A stretch of DNA of 64,000 bases, from assembly GCA_963854735.1 (NCBI GenBank), contig OY978100.1, positions 682,001 to 746,000 on the forward strand, read 5' to 3'. The notes under the pieces are model-generated. The model did not search any database and was not told the DNA's origin. It saw only the letters and a program-made list of their open reading frames with translations. Positions 31,084 to 43,013 of this stretch are shown here, piece by piece. The stretch comes from Marvania coccoides (lineage: Eukaryota; Chlorophyta; Trebouxiophyceae; Chlorellales; Chlorellaceae). Position numbers and translations under genes: made by a program. The first letter of the stretch is position 1; the number at the start of each line of letters is the position of its first letter.

Positions 31084-32791
31084 ATGGCGCGAGAACACAA
31101 TGACGTCGAGGAGCCGCTGATGTTTCAAGACGCGGTGGAGTTTTCCGTCGACTCCCCCCGCCCCGCACCCAGCGATTTGCAGTTCACCACCATCGTCGAA
31201 GACTTTGCCGACGAGCCGCTCAGAGGAGAGGTCAGGCTGAACCAGGCCACCGCTGCGCTGGCAGCCACTATCATTGGTACGCACAGACGCACTCATCTAA
31301 AGGAATTATAAATTCGATAATTTTCACGTGTTTTTTATATTTTAATATTTCTTGTGCAGGCGCTGGAATCATGGCCCTTCCCTCTGCTTTCGAGACCCTG
31401 GGCTTGCTGCTGGGCATAACGCTGCTGGCCCTAGTTTTCGGCCTCTCCCTCTTCTCCCTCTATGGCCTCATCCAAGCCGCCAGGGACGCCAAGTGCTGGA
31501 CCTACGCTGAGCTGGCCAAGTCTCAGTTTGGCTCCATTGGCGCAGCCGCCCTGCAGGTAAAACCCCATTAAACTGGTATCTTATCAAACCTCCCTCCTGC
31601 TGCATCAAATTCCTGCTGCAAGTTTTTCTCGACCTTATTATTGTTCATGGTATTTATCATATGTAAACTGCAGGCGGCCATCATCGTAAACAACGCTGGT
31701 TCCATGATCATCTACCTCATCATCATCGGGGACGTGCTGTGCGGGGTGGCCCCCAACTACAACGGCCTCATCACCAACCTCGCAGGCATCCACGACCCCT
31801 CAGTCTTCTGGGTGTCCCGCCCCTTTGTCATGGCCATGCTGTGCGTGCTGGCCCTCGCCCCACTGCTCTCCCTGCGCAACCTCCACCTCCTCGCGCCCAT
31901 GTCCACCGCCGCAGTCTTCGTGGCGGGCCTGTTCGTGGCTTCCGTCGTGGGGTTGGCGGCCACAGCCGGATTCCAGGGGCAGCTCGGAGACTTCAACTGG
32001 CTGCCGAATGCGGCGCGGCTGGGGCACACTCCCACCCGCATCGCCATCAATATCCTAGCGGTGCTCCCTGTGATAACCATGAGCTTCGTCTGCCACTACA
32101 ACCTGCTCCCAGTGGCCAGGAACCTCGAAAGGTTCACGGAGCGCCGGATTGCGATGGTCATTCGCCGCTCGCTGTCCGTGTGCACCGCGCTGTTCACCGC
32201 GGTGGCGGCCAGCGGAGTGATGCTGTTTGGGTCGGGCACCAGGGACAATATCCTGCTGAATCTGACGCCTGAGAACGTCGGAACGTATGTGCCGGAGGTG
32301 GCAGCGACGGTGCTGTGCTTTTTCATCAGGCTGGGCTACTGCATGTGCCTCGTGGTACGATTCATTTCTTTTTCCATTATCTGAGCGTTTTCCCGGCAAC
32401 TATCCGCAACCTCCCAAAAATGATCTAAAAGAATTCTACTTTTCTTTTCGTCCTGCAGTCGACGTTTGCCATGCTGAACTGGGCGCTGCGCGAGACCGTC
32501 ACCAAGTCGCTGTTTGGCGTAGAAATGCTGCCGGGGTTCGGATTCTTCGTAGTCAGCTTCGCAATTTTGGCGTTCCAGTACGTCGTGTCGATAAATTTCC
32601 CCTCGGTATGGACGGCAATGAGCTTGACGGGGGCCACAGCGGCGGTGTTTGTGGCGTACATTCTTCCAGGGGCGCTGGTGGCTAAGGTAGAAAGCAACAG
32701 CCCAGCGTATAAAGCGTTGGGGATGGTGTGCGTGGGCCTGGGGCTGCTGATGGGAGTGGTTGGGGTGCTGAACACCCTCGTATTCCATTGA
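31084..32791 (+). CDS. Amino acid transporter, SLC38/AVT (AAAP) family
   Basis: Exons 31084-31276, 31360-31556, 31674-32354, 32459-32791; 467 residues. A polar N-terminal tail of about 50 residues leads to the first span, which begins with the family signature: Q-A-T-A-A-L-A-A-T-I-I-G-A-G-I-M-A-L-P. About eleven hydrophobic spans follow, among them IVNNAGSMIIYLIIIGDVL, FVMAMLCVLALAPLL, VFVAGLFVASVVGLA and LGLLMGVVGVLNTLVF. The motif S-F-V-C-H-Y-N-L-L-P-V-A in span 6-7 is typical of SLC38 and plant AVT proteins. Substrate and membrane (plasma membrane or vacuole) are unknown. All three introns are in frame. Confidence 0.88.
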
Positions 32792-33277
32792 AATAAGCGG
32801 AATAGTGGGATTGCTTAATAATATAAAATAGATAGACCATTGCTTTATGTAAGCGACTGTTTTAGAAATGAAAAAAAAAAAAGTCTCATTTTCAAATTAA
32901 AGCTGAAAAAGATGACAATGCCTGGAGGTCAGAGGGTGATTTGATTTGAAATAAACACCGTCAAGCAATAAGTGTGTAATTGCATCAATAGCTGCAGGAA
33001 GCCTCACGGCTCAAATTCCGCTAAACCCTGGGTTTAGCATCATCTGTCCCTTGGACCGGGGGGGATGACCGGGTCCCCTTTGGACCCAGTTGCCATTGCC
33101 AGCAGAAAGTAATCGCGTTGGGAAGATGGAGAAGAAAACCTGAAGTTCCAGCCGCTAGCAGCCAGTCATATTTGCTTATTTTTTATTTAGAGTATAAGAT
33201 CTACGGTCAAGCATTCGAGAGTGAGAGAGCTGTAGCAGATGAGGCAGTTGTAGTGATAAAAAACCAGAAGCGCGTCA
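32792..33277. other. Intergenic region with a palindrome
   Basis: Contains the transporter 3' end and the GH9 promoter. At 33021-33037 lies CTAAACCC, one T, GGGTTTAG, a perfect 8-bp inverted repeat made of telomere-like units. GC-rich sequence follows to about 33100. Confidence 0.6.
32848..32852 (+). terminator. TGTAA polyadenylation signal (amino acid transporter)
   Basis: 57 bases after the stop codon; another copy follows at 32975-32979. Confidence 0.6.
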
Positions 33278-36200
33278 ATGTTTCCGGCCTTCCTGCTACT
33301 CCTCCTGTTGGCGAGCTGCCATTGCCAGGTGAGCATGAGAGATGCAGGCGATATTTTTGGCAGCAGCCAACCCTCCAATCGCCAACCGGAGACGTTTCGT
33401 CGATCTAAACGACATTGTATCCCCCAAATTCCATTGCACAGCTCCTCCGTCTTTGGGCCCTTATGTGCTTCCCTTATGTCTCGATCATCGCCATGGTCAC
33501 TTTTCTTGCAGACTGTTGAAGAGACCTTTCCCAGCGTCACCATCTCCCCAGTGCGCATTGAACAGCAAGCGGTTGCCATTGCAGAGGACACGGTCGAGGT
33601 AAGAGACCACACGGCGCATACAGCATGAAGGGACATGTTTTTTTTGTGTGCATCAAAACGAAAGTGAGCCTTTCATTATGTTCCCTGAAAATTTACATTG
33701 AAGTTCACACACACGTCCATGCATCCGTGTGCAGAATTTCAATGAGCTGCCTGCGCGTGTTCAAGAGTGGGTGGTTGCCCCCATTGAGGAGCATCTGACG
33801 AAACAAATGGCGATCGACTTTTGGCAAACTTATGTGGCAGAAGAAGAAGAGCCTGCAGAAGACAGAGAGATTGTGGCTGGCAGCGTAGAGCCATTGGTGG
33901 ACACAGCAGATAGAGGAGAAGAGGATGAAGAGGAGCTGGAAAGCTACAAGTTTCGAAAATTGGCGCAGCGTCTGTTTGTGAAGAGCCACCGCAAGAAGAA
34001 AAAGAAGAAGAGGCCTCCCCCGCCGCCTCCACCCCCACCTAAAAAGAAAAAGCCCAAGCCACCCCCGCCTCCTCCAAAGGTGAAGAAACCTAAGCCGCCG
34101 CCGCCGCCCAAGCCGCTGAAATCGCCGCCGCCGCCCAAGCCGCTGAAATCGCCGCCGCCGCCCAAGCAGCAGAAATCACCGCCGCCGCCCAAGCAGCAGA
34201 AATCGCCGCCGCCGGCGGCGGCCATCGTCATCAATCCGGTGATTCTGAGCCCCCCACCGCCTACATCAAGTCCCCCGCCGCCGAAATGGCCACCCCCAAG
34301 GTAATTTGCTCGCTGCATAGCATCGATAAATGCAGCCCATTCCTTTCTTACATTTCTTCGTCCCGCCGCCCCCCCTATGGTAGCTCGCCGCCGCCGCCAG
34401 GGCCGCCACCGCCAAATCCGCCATTACCCCCGCCCCCCAGCTCTAGACCTCCTCCTCCATCACCCCCACCCCACAGGTGTGTCATTGGCTGGACAGATTT
34501 ATTATTATTTATTTGTTTATAATTGCCTGCAATTTTGTCCTCTCCTTCCTTCTCTTCTTGTCTGCTTTGCCTGCACGCTGGCTCTGTTCAAATTTGCTTT
34601 CGTCGTCTTTGCCATTTTCTGATTGCGGTTCACCTACAAATTCTTACAATATCATTTTATTTCTCTCGAGCGCAGCTCTCCTCCGCCCACAAGCCCCCCT
34701 CCCTTTTCACCCCCTCCATCCAACTCCCCGCCGCCCAAATCTCCGCCTCCGCCCCTGAAATCACCTCCTCCTCCGCAATCATCGCCGCCACCGCCCACAA
34801 CATCCGGGGAATCACCGTCGCCCCCTCCGCCAACAGACGCCGCAAGCCCACCACCACCTGCTGCCTCCCCCCCTCCACCCTTCACAAGCTCCCCACCACC
34901 GCCAGTCAGCGCCCCATTCCAGCCCAATTATCTCGAGGTACGATTCAATGCCTCAATTCTTGAGTCCACTGACTCCACCTCTTTTTTTCACTTTTCCCTT
35001 ATTCTGCAAAATTTAAAAGCCCACATCTCAATTTTCACACATTTTTTCCCTTTCTAAATGTAGGTGCTGGGCATGAGCTGGCGCTTCTACATGGCCCAGC
35101 GCAGTGGGTTTGTCCCCGAAGGCTACCCCATCAGCTGGGTGCGCAGCTCAATGGAGGGCGACCTGGTGCCTGGAGGGTGGTATGGTAAGTGTAGATATAT
35201 ACGATACAAGTAATTGTCTCGTGCTTATTTCGTGACACGCCGGTGTATTTGCATGTATTTGATTTTTTTTCCCTTCCTCTCTGCTACCACCACTTTCAGA
35301 CGCTGGAGACTCGCTGAAGCTGAACTTCCCGCTGGCAGCCTCTGTCTCGTTTTTGGCCTGGGGTCTGGTGGAGTTCCCCGACGCGTACGCCGCCTCTGGG
35401 CAACTGGAAACGGCAAAGGAGACGCTGCGCGTGGCGGTGGATTATCTGGCAGCTTGCTACATCGGGGAAGAGCAGTACGTTGGCCAGATCGGCGAACCTG
35501 CCAACGACCACCAATTCTGGGGCAGGCCCTACCAGTATCCCCTGGAGAAATTCCCCCGTAAGGCGTACATTTGGGATAACACCACCAAAGCCGCCGATCT
35601 GCTGGGCGGCGTCTCGGCGGCACTGGCATCAGCTGCTATGGTCTATAAAGACGGCGACCCAGCGTACGCGGACGGTCTGGTAGCCACAGCTGTGGCGCTG
35701 TTCAAATGGGGCGCTAAGAGCGAGGGGCGCTACAGCGATTACTACGGTTCTGTGACTGAAGCCTACCCCTCCACCGACTGGGCCGACCACATGACGTGGG
35801 CAGCTGCCTGGCTGTTCCGCGCCACCGGGGACGCGGCGTACCTCACCTCGGCGCATGCTTACTGGAAGCGCCAATCCGGCGACGTCTACGCCTGCTGGGA
35901 CTCTGTGTGGGCGCCCGCAGCTGCAATGCTGGTGAACCTGGCAGATGGCGGGGTGACGGTCCCTGGGATTGCCGACTACAGGAGCTTCGTGAAGGACCAG
36001 TTTCTGAAGGCTTGGGTTGGCGCTACGGGATTCTGGAGCATCATCAAGACCCCCAAGCAGATGCACTACCCCAGCTGGTCCAAGTGGGGTAACCTGAGGT
36101 GAGTTTCATTTTGGTTTGCGCTTGTTTGGAGCCATTACTATTCGTAATATCCGCTTGGGCGTGGTTGCTGATTTTAGTTTGCGGCTAGTCAGTGCCGCCG

Positions 36201-36773
36201 CCAACAGCACCTTGCCAAAGGAGCGGTGTCTCAATTCAATGGCACGATACTATTCAGGTATGCCACCACGGCAGGCATGGTGGCCATCATGCACGCCAAG
36301 ACCAATTCGGACGCCACGCAGCGTGCCGCCGAGATCCAGTTTGCCCGCACTCAACTCAACTACGCGCTGGGCAGCACGGGGCGGTCTTTCGTTGTGGGAT
36401 ACAGCCCCAACGGGATTATCTATCCCTTGCGACCCCACCACGCTGGCGCATCGTGTCCTGACATGCCTGAGGCTTGCGATTGGTCCCCCCAGTTCTCGAC
36501 AAAGCTGCCCAACCCGCAGATTCTGACGGGGGCGCTGGTAGCGGGTCCCGGCGGCAAAATGTCAAACAAAACAGACCCTGACAACTCCTACTACGATAAT
36601 AGAAATGACTATGTAACAAACGAGGTGGGTTTAATAATATAATATTTTTGTTCTCCTCTTTTTCAATAGAAATTCACATTCGTACTTTTCTTTGTGCGCA
36701 GGTTGCTTGCGATTATTCCGCAGGCTTCACTAGTTTGTTGGCGGGCATCTGGTCTCTCGATCAGAAGAACTAA
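33278..36773 (+). CDS. Secreted GH9 endoglucanase with acidic and proline-rich (HRGP-like) N-terminal region
   Basis: Nine exons: 33278-33328, 33512-33598, 33735-34300, 34384-34476, 34676-34937, 35064-35184, 35300-36098, 36258-36624, 36702-36773; 805 residues. Exon 1 is a signal peptide (MFPAFLLLLLLASCHC). Residues about 47-138 are acidic; about 139-350 are runs of Pro broken by Ser, Lys and Gln (SPPPP, KSPPPPK), as in extensins, and likely O-glycosylated. The GH9 domain spans about 354-805: G-G-W-Y-D-A-G-D with both catalytic-base region aspartates, L-N-Y-A-L-G-S-T-G-R-S-F-V-V-G-Y, and the acid Glu in D-D-R-N-D-Y-V-T-N-E-V. The usual H-x-R of the conserved P-H-H-R motif reads P-H-H-A-G here, so the Arg is missing. 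Family members cut beta-1,4-glucans; this one may act on its own cell wall. Confidence 0.88.
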
Positions 36774-37431
36774 TGCCAAATATTTCATATGCCCAATATA
36801 CTCCGAGGATAATTAAGCTCGTCCTATTTCTTAAAAAAAAATAGGATTTAAGAGTCCTAGGGGGAGGACGCCTGTAGTAGGTGCCTGTTCCTACTCAAAG
36901 GTTTCCAATCGTCCATGACCTATTCAGTGTATTGCCAAATATATACCTTAATCCTTCCACGCTGCGATTATAATAAAACAGCCTATTATGTTAATAAACT
37001 CATCTGGGCATATGAATGAAAAATTCTGCCACCATTCACCGTCCATCTATTCACTGTTTTATTCATACAAAATTGCACAATAAATTTGCTCACCCGTCAA
37101 AATAGTAAATTCAATTGATCGCTTTGTTTATTCTTTAATTAAGCACGCACTGTGTGTATAATCAGCATGCCCATGTTGTAACCCTGACATTGACAATGAT
37201 ATAGAATCCAGAAGGAAAGAAAAAATAGCCTGTCAGCCTATCACAAACAGCCAGACATCAAGTCAAATTTCCCGCCAAAAAGTGGCAGGATGAATCAGCA
37301 GTGCCAGAAATAATGCCGAACACTCCGCATTGCTCACTCGTTACTTTAATTGAGCTGCAGGAAGTGCATTCTTCTTGAAACGCGGGCGTCAGGTGAAGCC
37401 ATCGCCAATTTTGGCGTGATCACATCAAGCA
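36774..37431. other. Intergenic region, AT-rich
   Basis: Between GH9 and the branching enzyme. One TGTAA at 37177-37181 is the only same-strand polyadenylation candidate for GH9, 400 bases from its stop. No gene is seen. Confidence 0.45.
37177..37181 (+). terminator. TGTAA polyadenylation signal (possible, GH9)
   Basis: About 400 bases after the GH9 stop codon. No nearer copy is visible. Confidence 0.3.
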
Positions 37432-40400
37432 ATGAAGGCCTCAATTTGCTCGACACCACGCACCCAGCTCCCCCTTTCGCGGCACATGCGAACAACCATT
37501 CCTACCCCCACCCCCCCACCCCCTTTCGTCGGCCGCTCGCTCTTCCTCTTGCAGTCCCCCGCTGCCGCCAATATATTCTCCACACAGGCAGTTGCTGGCC
37601 CAGGCCCTGATGCGCTGATCGAGCTCGACCCCCAGATGGCCGGCCACGAGGGCCATTTGCAGTACCGTTGGGGGCAGTTTAACCGCACCCTGGATTCAAT
37701 TTGCCGCCAAGAGGGCAGCCTGGAGGAGTTTGCGCTGGGCCACCGCCGCTACGGCATCATCCGGGAAGGCGGGAAGACGGTGTACCGGGAATGGGCCCCT
37801 GGCGCGGTGGCTGCCCAGCTAATTGGAGATTTTAATGGGTGGGCGGGGACGTGGATGCAGCAGGACGAGTTTGGGGTGTGGAGCGTGGAGCTACCAGACG
37901 GTGAGTGGTACATTTGGATAAAACTTGGTGCTTTTTTGTGTTTGTGTACACTTCCGAGGGTTATTTTCCTCCAAACTTGTGTGTGTGTGTGTGTGTACCG
38001 TCGGATTTTCTTTCATTTTCGTTTCTGCCTCTCTGTATTCAACTGCTTTATTCAGCAAGCTACCCATTCTTTGTCCTCGCTCGTTTCATCCCCCTTCCTC
38101 TCCACTAATAAACACATCTCTCTCGCCAAATCTCCAGACCCAACTGGCGCCCCAGCCATCCCCCACGGCAGCCGCGTTAAAATCCGCCTGCAGCACTCTG
38201 GCGGGTGGTGGGTGGACCGCCTGCCCGCCTGGATCCGGTGGGCCACCGTTCAGCCCGGGGTCATGGGCGCAAAGTACGACGGCATCCATTGGGACCCGCC
38301 GGTCGATGAGCGGTACATCTTCAAGTACGACAGACCCGCTCGCCCTGACACGCTCCGCATCTACGAGGCCCATGTGGGCATGTCCTCGCAGGAGGAGAAG
38401 GTGGCCAGCTACACTTATTTCAAAGGTAGGGAGGGAGAGATAAAAATGCTGGGAAAACACTTTTTGGGGGGGTTCATTCATTCATTTTTAAAGCTAATCC
38501 ATGTGTTGTTTTTATTAATTTTTTTCCCCACTTGCAGATAACGTGCTTCCTCGCATTGCCAAGCTGGGCTACACCGCCATTCAGCTCATGGCCGTCCAGG
38601 AGCATGCCTATTATGGTTCGTTCGGGTGAGATAATTGAGACATTTTCCCCCTTCAATCATTAGTGAACTCCTTACTTTAGTTCATTAACTCAACATGCCC
38701 CCACTGTAGCACTCGGAATATCATTTATATCCTTGAATTTAAACACTCAATTCGTCAATAATTATTTTTATATTTTCCCCTCTCTGCAGCTACCACGTGA
38801 CCAACCCCTTTGCCGTCTCCTCCCGCTCCGGCACCCCCGAGGAGCTCAAGGCGCTGATCGACGAGGCCCACCGCCTGGGCCTGGTGGTTCTCCTCGACGT
38901 CGTTCACTCCCACATTTCCAGCAACGCCGAAGACGGCCTGGCAGGGTTCGACCTGGGCCAAGCCAGGGGCGCAAACTACTTCTTGCAGGCAAGATTTAGA
39001 TTCCGCTTAGTTCTGGCTGTTTTTGCCACTAATTTTGGGTATTTTTCCTGCGAAACTCGACCATTTTCTGCGCAATACATCGCTTTTAAATTTTCGTTTT
39101 TTTTGTGTTTTTAGCAGCAAAAACACCTGAAAATCAGCTTTCATCCCTGGTATACACTGAATCTACCTGCTATTATGTTTATTGCTACGTAGGGCGAGGC
39201 TGGGTACCACCGCCAGTGGGACTCACGGCTGCTTGACTACTCGTGCTATGAGGTGCTGCGGTACCTGCTGTCCAACCTGAGGTTCTGGCTGGACGAGTAC
39301 AAGTTCGACGGTTTCCGCTTTGACGGCGTCACATCCATGCTGTACCACCACCACGGCATCGACGTGGGGTTCTCAGGCAACTACTCTGGTGAGGCAGCGT
39401 TTGCAGTGGGGGAAAACGTAATAAAAATGATGCCACGTACCACAGCTAAAATGTCTAGATATCTTTCTTCTAATAATAAACGCTGACATATTAAGAGACT
39501 GCCCCACATGCCTCTCGTTGTTTCCCCCCAAGAGTGGAGACAGTTTACCGTCAATTGATTCATTCATCGTTTTGCGTTTGTTTCTATACCGCAGAGTACT
39601 TCTCCCCGGGCACCAACGTGGACGCGGTGGTGTACCTCATGCTGGCCAATACCCTGATCCACTCCCTGGTGCCCACAGCAGTCACAGTGGCCGAAGACGT
39701 CAGCGGCATGCCGGCGCTCAGCCGGCCGGTGGAGGAGTGCGGCGGCGGGTTCGACTTCCGCCTGGGCATGGGGCTGCCCGACTTTTGGATCAAGTCGCTG
39801 AAGCACGTGAAGGACGAGGACTGGAAGCCCAGTGAGCTGGTCAGCGTGCTGTGCAACCGAAGGTACACCGAGGCGACGGTGGCGTACGCTGAGAGCCACG
39901 ACCAGGCGCTTGTGGGGGACCAAACCATCGGTAAGGCGTGAAAGAGGTTGAAAAGCTGGATATTTCGACTATTTTGTTATGAAATTTTGGTCTAATATGT
40001 GGTCAAGTGTACTTTTCGTCGTTCAAGTCCAAGCTGGTCTCTTTGCGAATTTCTACATTAAGGCAGACCCGATTTTAATGTGACGTATCAATTCCTCACC
40101 CGTATTATATTCTTTTCTTTTCTTTTCTTTTCCTCTTTTTTATTGCGCAGCATTCCGCCTCATGGGCGCTGAGATGTATTCCGGCATGAGCACCCTGCAG
40201 CCCGCCACCCCCGTCATCGAGCGCGGCATCGCCCTGCACAAGATCATCCGCACCCTCACCATGGCCCTGGGCGGCGAGTCGTACCTCAACTTCATGGGGA
40301 ACGAGTTTGGGCACCCAGAGTGGATGGACTTCCCCCGGGAGGGCAACGGCTGGAGCTACCAGTACTGCCGCAGGCAGTGGGACCTGGTGGACGCAGACCA

Positions 40401-41207
40401 CCTGCGCTACAGCCAGCTGTGAGTCGCATAATCAATTCCCCCCGAAGCACGTTTGAAAACGCACGGGACGGTATTTTCTTTAATTTCAAAACCCATTTTT
40501 ATCCATTTTTGGAGATATAATGTCGAATTTACATGGAAGGTTTATATCAGCGTGTTGAACTGCGTGCAGGAATGCGTGGGACCAGGCCTGCATGGAGGCA
40601 GACGAGCGCTTTGGCTTCATTGCTTCCCGCAATCAGTGGGCTACCATGATGGACGACCAGCGGCAGGTGCTGGTGGCGGAGCGTGGGCCCCTGGTGTTTG
40701 TGTTCAACCTGTCGCCGTTTGAGGACTACGAGGGGCTGGAGGTGCCGGTGCCTGAGCCTGGAAAGTTCCGCATTGCATTGGACAGCGATGATGCCAAGTT
40801 TGGGGGAAAAGGACGGATGGGCCACGGCGTGGACCACTTTAGTCAGGTGAGGGATAGAAGCAGGGTTCTTTCTTTAATGGGGGAAGGTTTTAAAATTTCC
40901 CTCTAAACTGGGTAATTTTTTGGTTTTCACTCGTTTGTATTTTTTTGTATTTATTTCGCAGCCTGCTGGCACTGAAGAGGACCCCGATGCGCAGTACCAC
41001 GGCAGGGGGCAGCTGATCAAGGTGCTGGCGCCCTCCAGGACGTGCGTGGCATACGAGAGAGTTGACGAGGCTGCTGAAGCCGCGGCGGCGGCAGCGGCGG
41101 CGGAGGCTGAAGCTGCTGCCAAAGCTGCAGCAGCAGCAGATGCGGCGACGAAGAAGAAGGCCGCAGTCGAGTCCCCGAAAGCTTCTGGAAAGAGCAAAGC
41201 TACTTGA
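37432..41207 (+). CDS. SBE: Starch branching enzyme (1,4-alpha-glucan branching enzyme, GH13)
   Basis: Nine exons: 37432-37900, 38138-38425, 38538-38625, 38790-38988, 39193-39388, 39595-39930, 40151-40418, 40570-40846, 40962-41207; 788 residues. A Pro/Thr-rich N-terminus may be a transit peptide. A CBM48-like domain ([14 protein letters not shown]) follows. The GH13 motifs are complete: D-V-V-H-S-H near 318, G-F-R-F-D-G-V near 387 (nucleophile Asp), A-E-D-V-S-G near 445 (acid Glu) and Y-A-E-S-H-D-Q near 510. The enzyme forms alpha-1,6 branches in starch. The last 45 residues are an Ala/Glu/Lys-rich tail not usual for the family. Intron 4 has a GC donor (TTGCAG|GCAAGA). The start is uncertain, because CTCTTGCAG at 37547-37555 could be a 3' splice site. 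Confidence 0.92.
37979..37996. repeat. (GT)n microsatellite in SBE intron 1
   Basis: Nine GT units just inside the first intron. Confidence 0.85.
40111..40133. repeat. (TCTTT)n pyrimidine repeat in SBE intron 6
   Basis: TTCTT-type units forming the polypyrimidine tract before the 3' splice site at 40149-40150. Confidence 0.75.
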
Positions 41208-41398
41208 GAGAGAGAAAGATCATTCATTGGTTAATTTTGCCATGGTTTCATTGTTTGCTGTGATATTTTGCCACCGCTCTGTTTTTTTTATGTATTTCAT
41301 TATTATAAATCAATTGAATGTCAAGTCATGAACAGGGGGACAGTTTTGTTTTATGAAAGAAAAAAAAGGAAACGAAAAATAACCCGGTAAAATAATTG

Positions 41399-41403
41399 TG
41401 TAA
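41399..41403 (+). terminator. TGTAA polyadenylation signal (SBE)
   Basis: 192 bases after the SBE stop codon and 55 bases before the stop codon of the convergent COQ10 gene. Confidence 0.5.
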
Positions 41404-41457
41404 TTAAAATAATGCTGAAGAAAAAAAAATTAACTACTCGTCGTTTTCCCCCCACAC

Positions 41458-42355
41458 TTATTGACCGGTAGGAGCTGCACCTGCCGGCCCTCTTCTGTGA
41501 TGGCGAGGGTGCCCTCGTTGGAGGCTGGAAGGGCCGTACAGCTCTGTGCATCGCCCTTCAAACGCCGACATCATTCTCTGCACCACCTCTTCGAAAAACA
41601 GCGATGCCACTTTGCGGTAGAGCGGGCTCTTGAACGCGAAATCGACGTCGAAGCTGAGCCACACCGACTGTGGGGTGGGGCCTGGCCTGAAGCGCCATGA
41701 GCTGTCGAGGTGTGAAAATAAAGCCGAGTCGCCAACGTGGGAGCTCACCATGCTGCACGGCTTCAGTGTCACCTTGCTGAGGTACCTGTCGACCATTGCA
41801 ACAGACAGAGGGATTAAAAACGATGCCAGGCGTATAAAACCATATAATGGCCCCCATAACAATAATAATAATTTTCAGACGAGAAAGAAAAATGATTTTC
41901 ACTTCATTGAACTCCCAATTTTTTTCTCCATTCAAATGCGCTTACTTTTCGACAAATATCTGGAATCCCACTTCCAGCTCTGCCTCTAGGTAGGTGTCGC
42001 CGGTTCTGTGAACCACCGAGGAGCGCTGGCACCAGGGCACAAAGCGGTGGTACTCATCGACATCTGCCACCACCGAAAACATCTGCTGCGGGGAGTAGCC
42101 CATGAGCTTGCGCTCGTGATACTTCTTGGCCAGGTCGTCGTCGAACCCTGGCAGTGAGAAAATTGGGCGGCAGGGGGCGGCGCTGCCAGGCACGCGCGGC
42201 GCGGCGCAGCTGTCCGGCGGGGCGCCTGGGTAAGAGGGCCGAGTGAATGCATTGTCTAGGGCGGGCAGCAGCGCGACGCAGAGCTGGGGCGAAGAGAGGA
42301 GATTTGGAAGATTACGCGATGAGGCAGCGAGCGATCGCCGCCACGCCGCCAGCAT
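41458..42355 (-). CDS. COQ10: Coenzyme Q-binding protein COQ10 homologue (START-like)
   Basis: Exons 42355-41946 and 41785-41458; 245 residues. The first 65 residues are Arg/Ser/Ala/Pro-rich (M-L-A-A-W-R-R-S-L-A-A-S-S), consistent with a mitochondrial presequence. The domain starts at about 78: K-K-Y-H-E-R-K-L-M-G-Y-S-P-Q-Q-M-F-S-V-V-A-D-V-D-E-Y-H-R-F-V-P-W-C, the hallmark of COQ10 and its bacterial relatives. L-E-A-E-L-E-V-G-F and S-F-D-V-D-F-A-F-K-S-P-L-Y follow, then a C-terminal helix and a basic, Pro/Gly-rich tail. COQ10 binds ubiquinone and is needed for its function in respiration. The gene faces SBE tail to tail. Confidence 0.9.
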
Positions 42356-43013
42356 CGCTCTTCAACTTGAAACCGTGTTGAAGATAAAAGAGGGTGCGGT
42401 AAAATTTAAAATAAACTGAATGGAATTGGAGGTTGGTGTGTGAAAATTTGAATGCCTTTTGGCCTGGCCCATGGGCTGCCATCACACCCACAGCCGAATC
42501 ACTGAATGCTTTCCAAGACTTCCCTTTCTGAGGCAGCAATCAGTAGGATGAGCTAGTTCAGCACGTTGGCTTTATGAAAGCAACCATGGGTGACATAAAA
42601 AAAGCTGTCTGTAAGCTGCGGTAGGTACAGCATTTCCTGAAATCCAGTGTGTTTTAGAATCAGAACGGATTCAAATTTAGTTTACAATGTCTGCTATGGT
42701 CCTTATTTTAGCTGGAAACATGCAATAAAAGCGCTTCCTGGTGGGCAACGGCATGTTCGGAGGTGGCCCCGCGGCGGTTGCAAATTTTTCTTCACCTTCA
42801 CTCGTCCTGTAGCATGCCGGCGCGAAAGCGATTGTGTCCCCTCCCCCCGGTCGCATAGTTGCAGCTCTCTTTGGGTGTCTGGTCCGGGCCGTTTGGGCGC
42901 AATTGGCAATTCTCCCTTTCCATTTGTCTTGCTCTCGGAGATGGGGAAAAGAGTCGCAAACCCTGGCGTATTTTTAATCTTTTCGCCGGTCGATACACCA
43001 AAACCTGCTCAAC
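42356..43013. promoter_or_regulatory. Divergent promoter region, COQ10 (-) / 104-residue plastid protein (+)
   Basis: 658 bp between start codons. Short ORFs on both strands show no domain and no splice context. Confidence 0.4.

Noticed and set aside
33944..34318. Minus-strand Gly-rich ORF
   Set aside because: Antisense of the proline-rich repeats of the GH9 gene.
36180..36257. A GH9 exon beginning before R-Y-A-T-T (36198 acceptor)
   Set aside because: It would insert about 20 residues that do not fit GH9; the TATTCAG acceptor at 36257 gives N-L-R-Y-A-T directly.
41399..41460. TGTAA downstream of SBE as evidence that COQ10 and SBE mRNAs overlap
   Set aside because: The signal lies before the COQ10 stop, but no minus-strand TGTAA was found for COQ10, so overlap cannot be argued from both sides.
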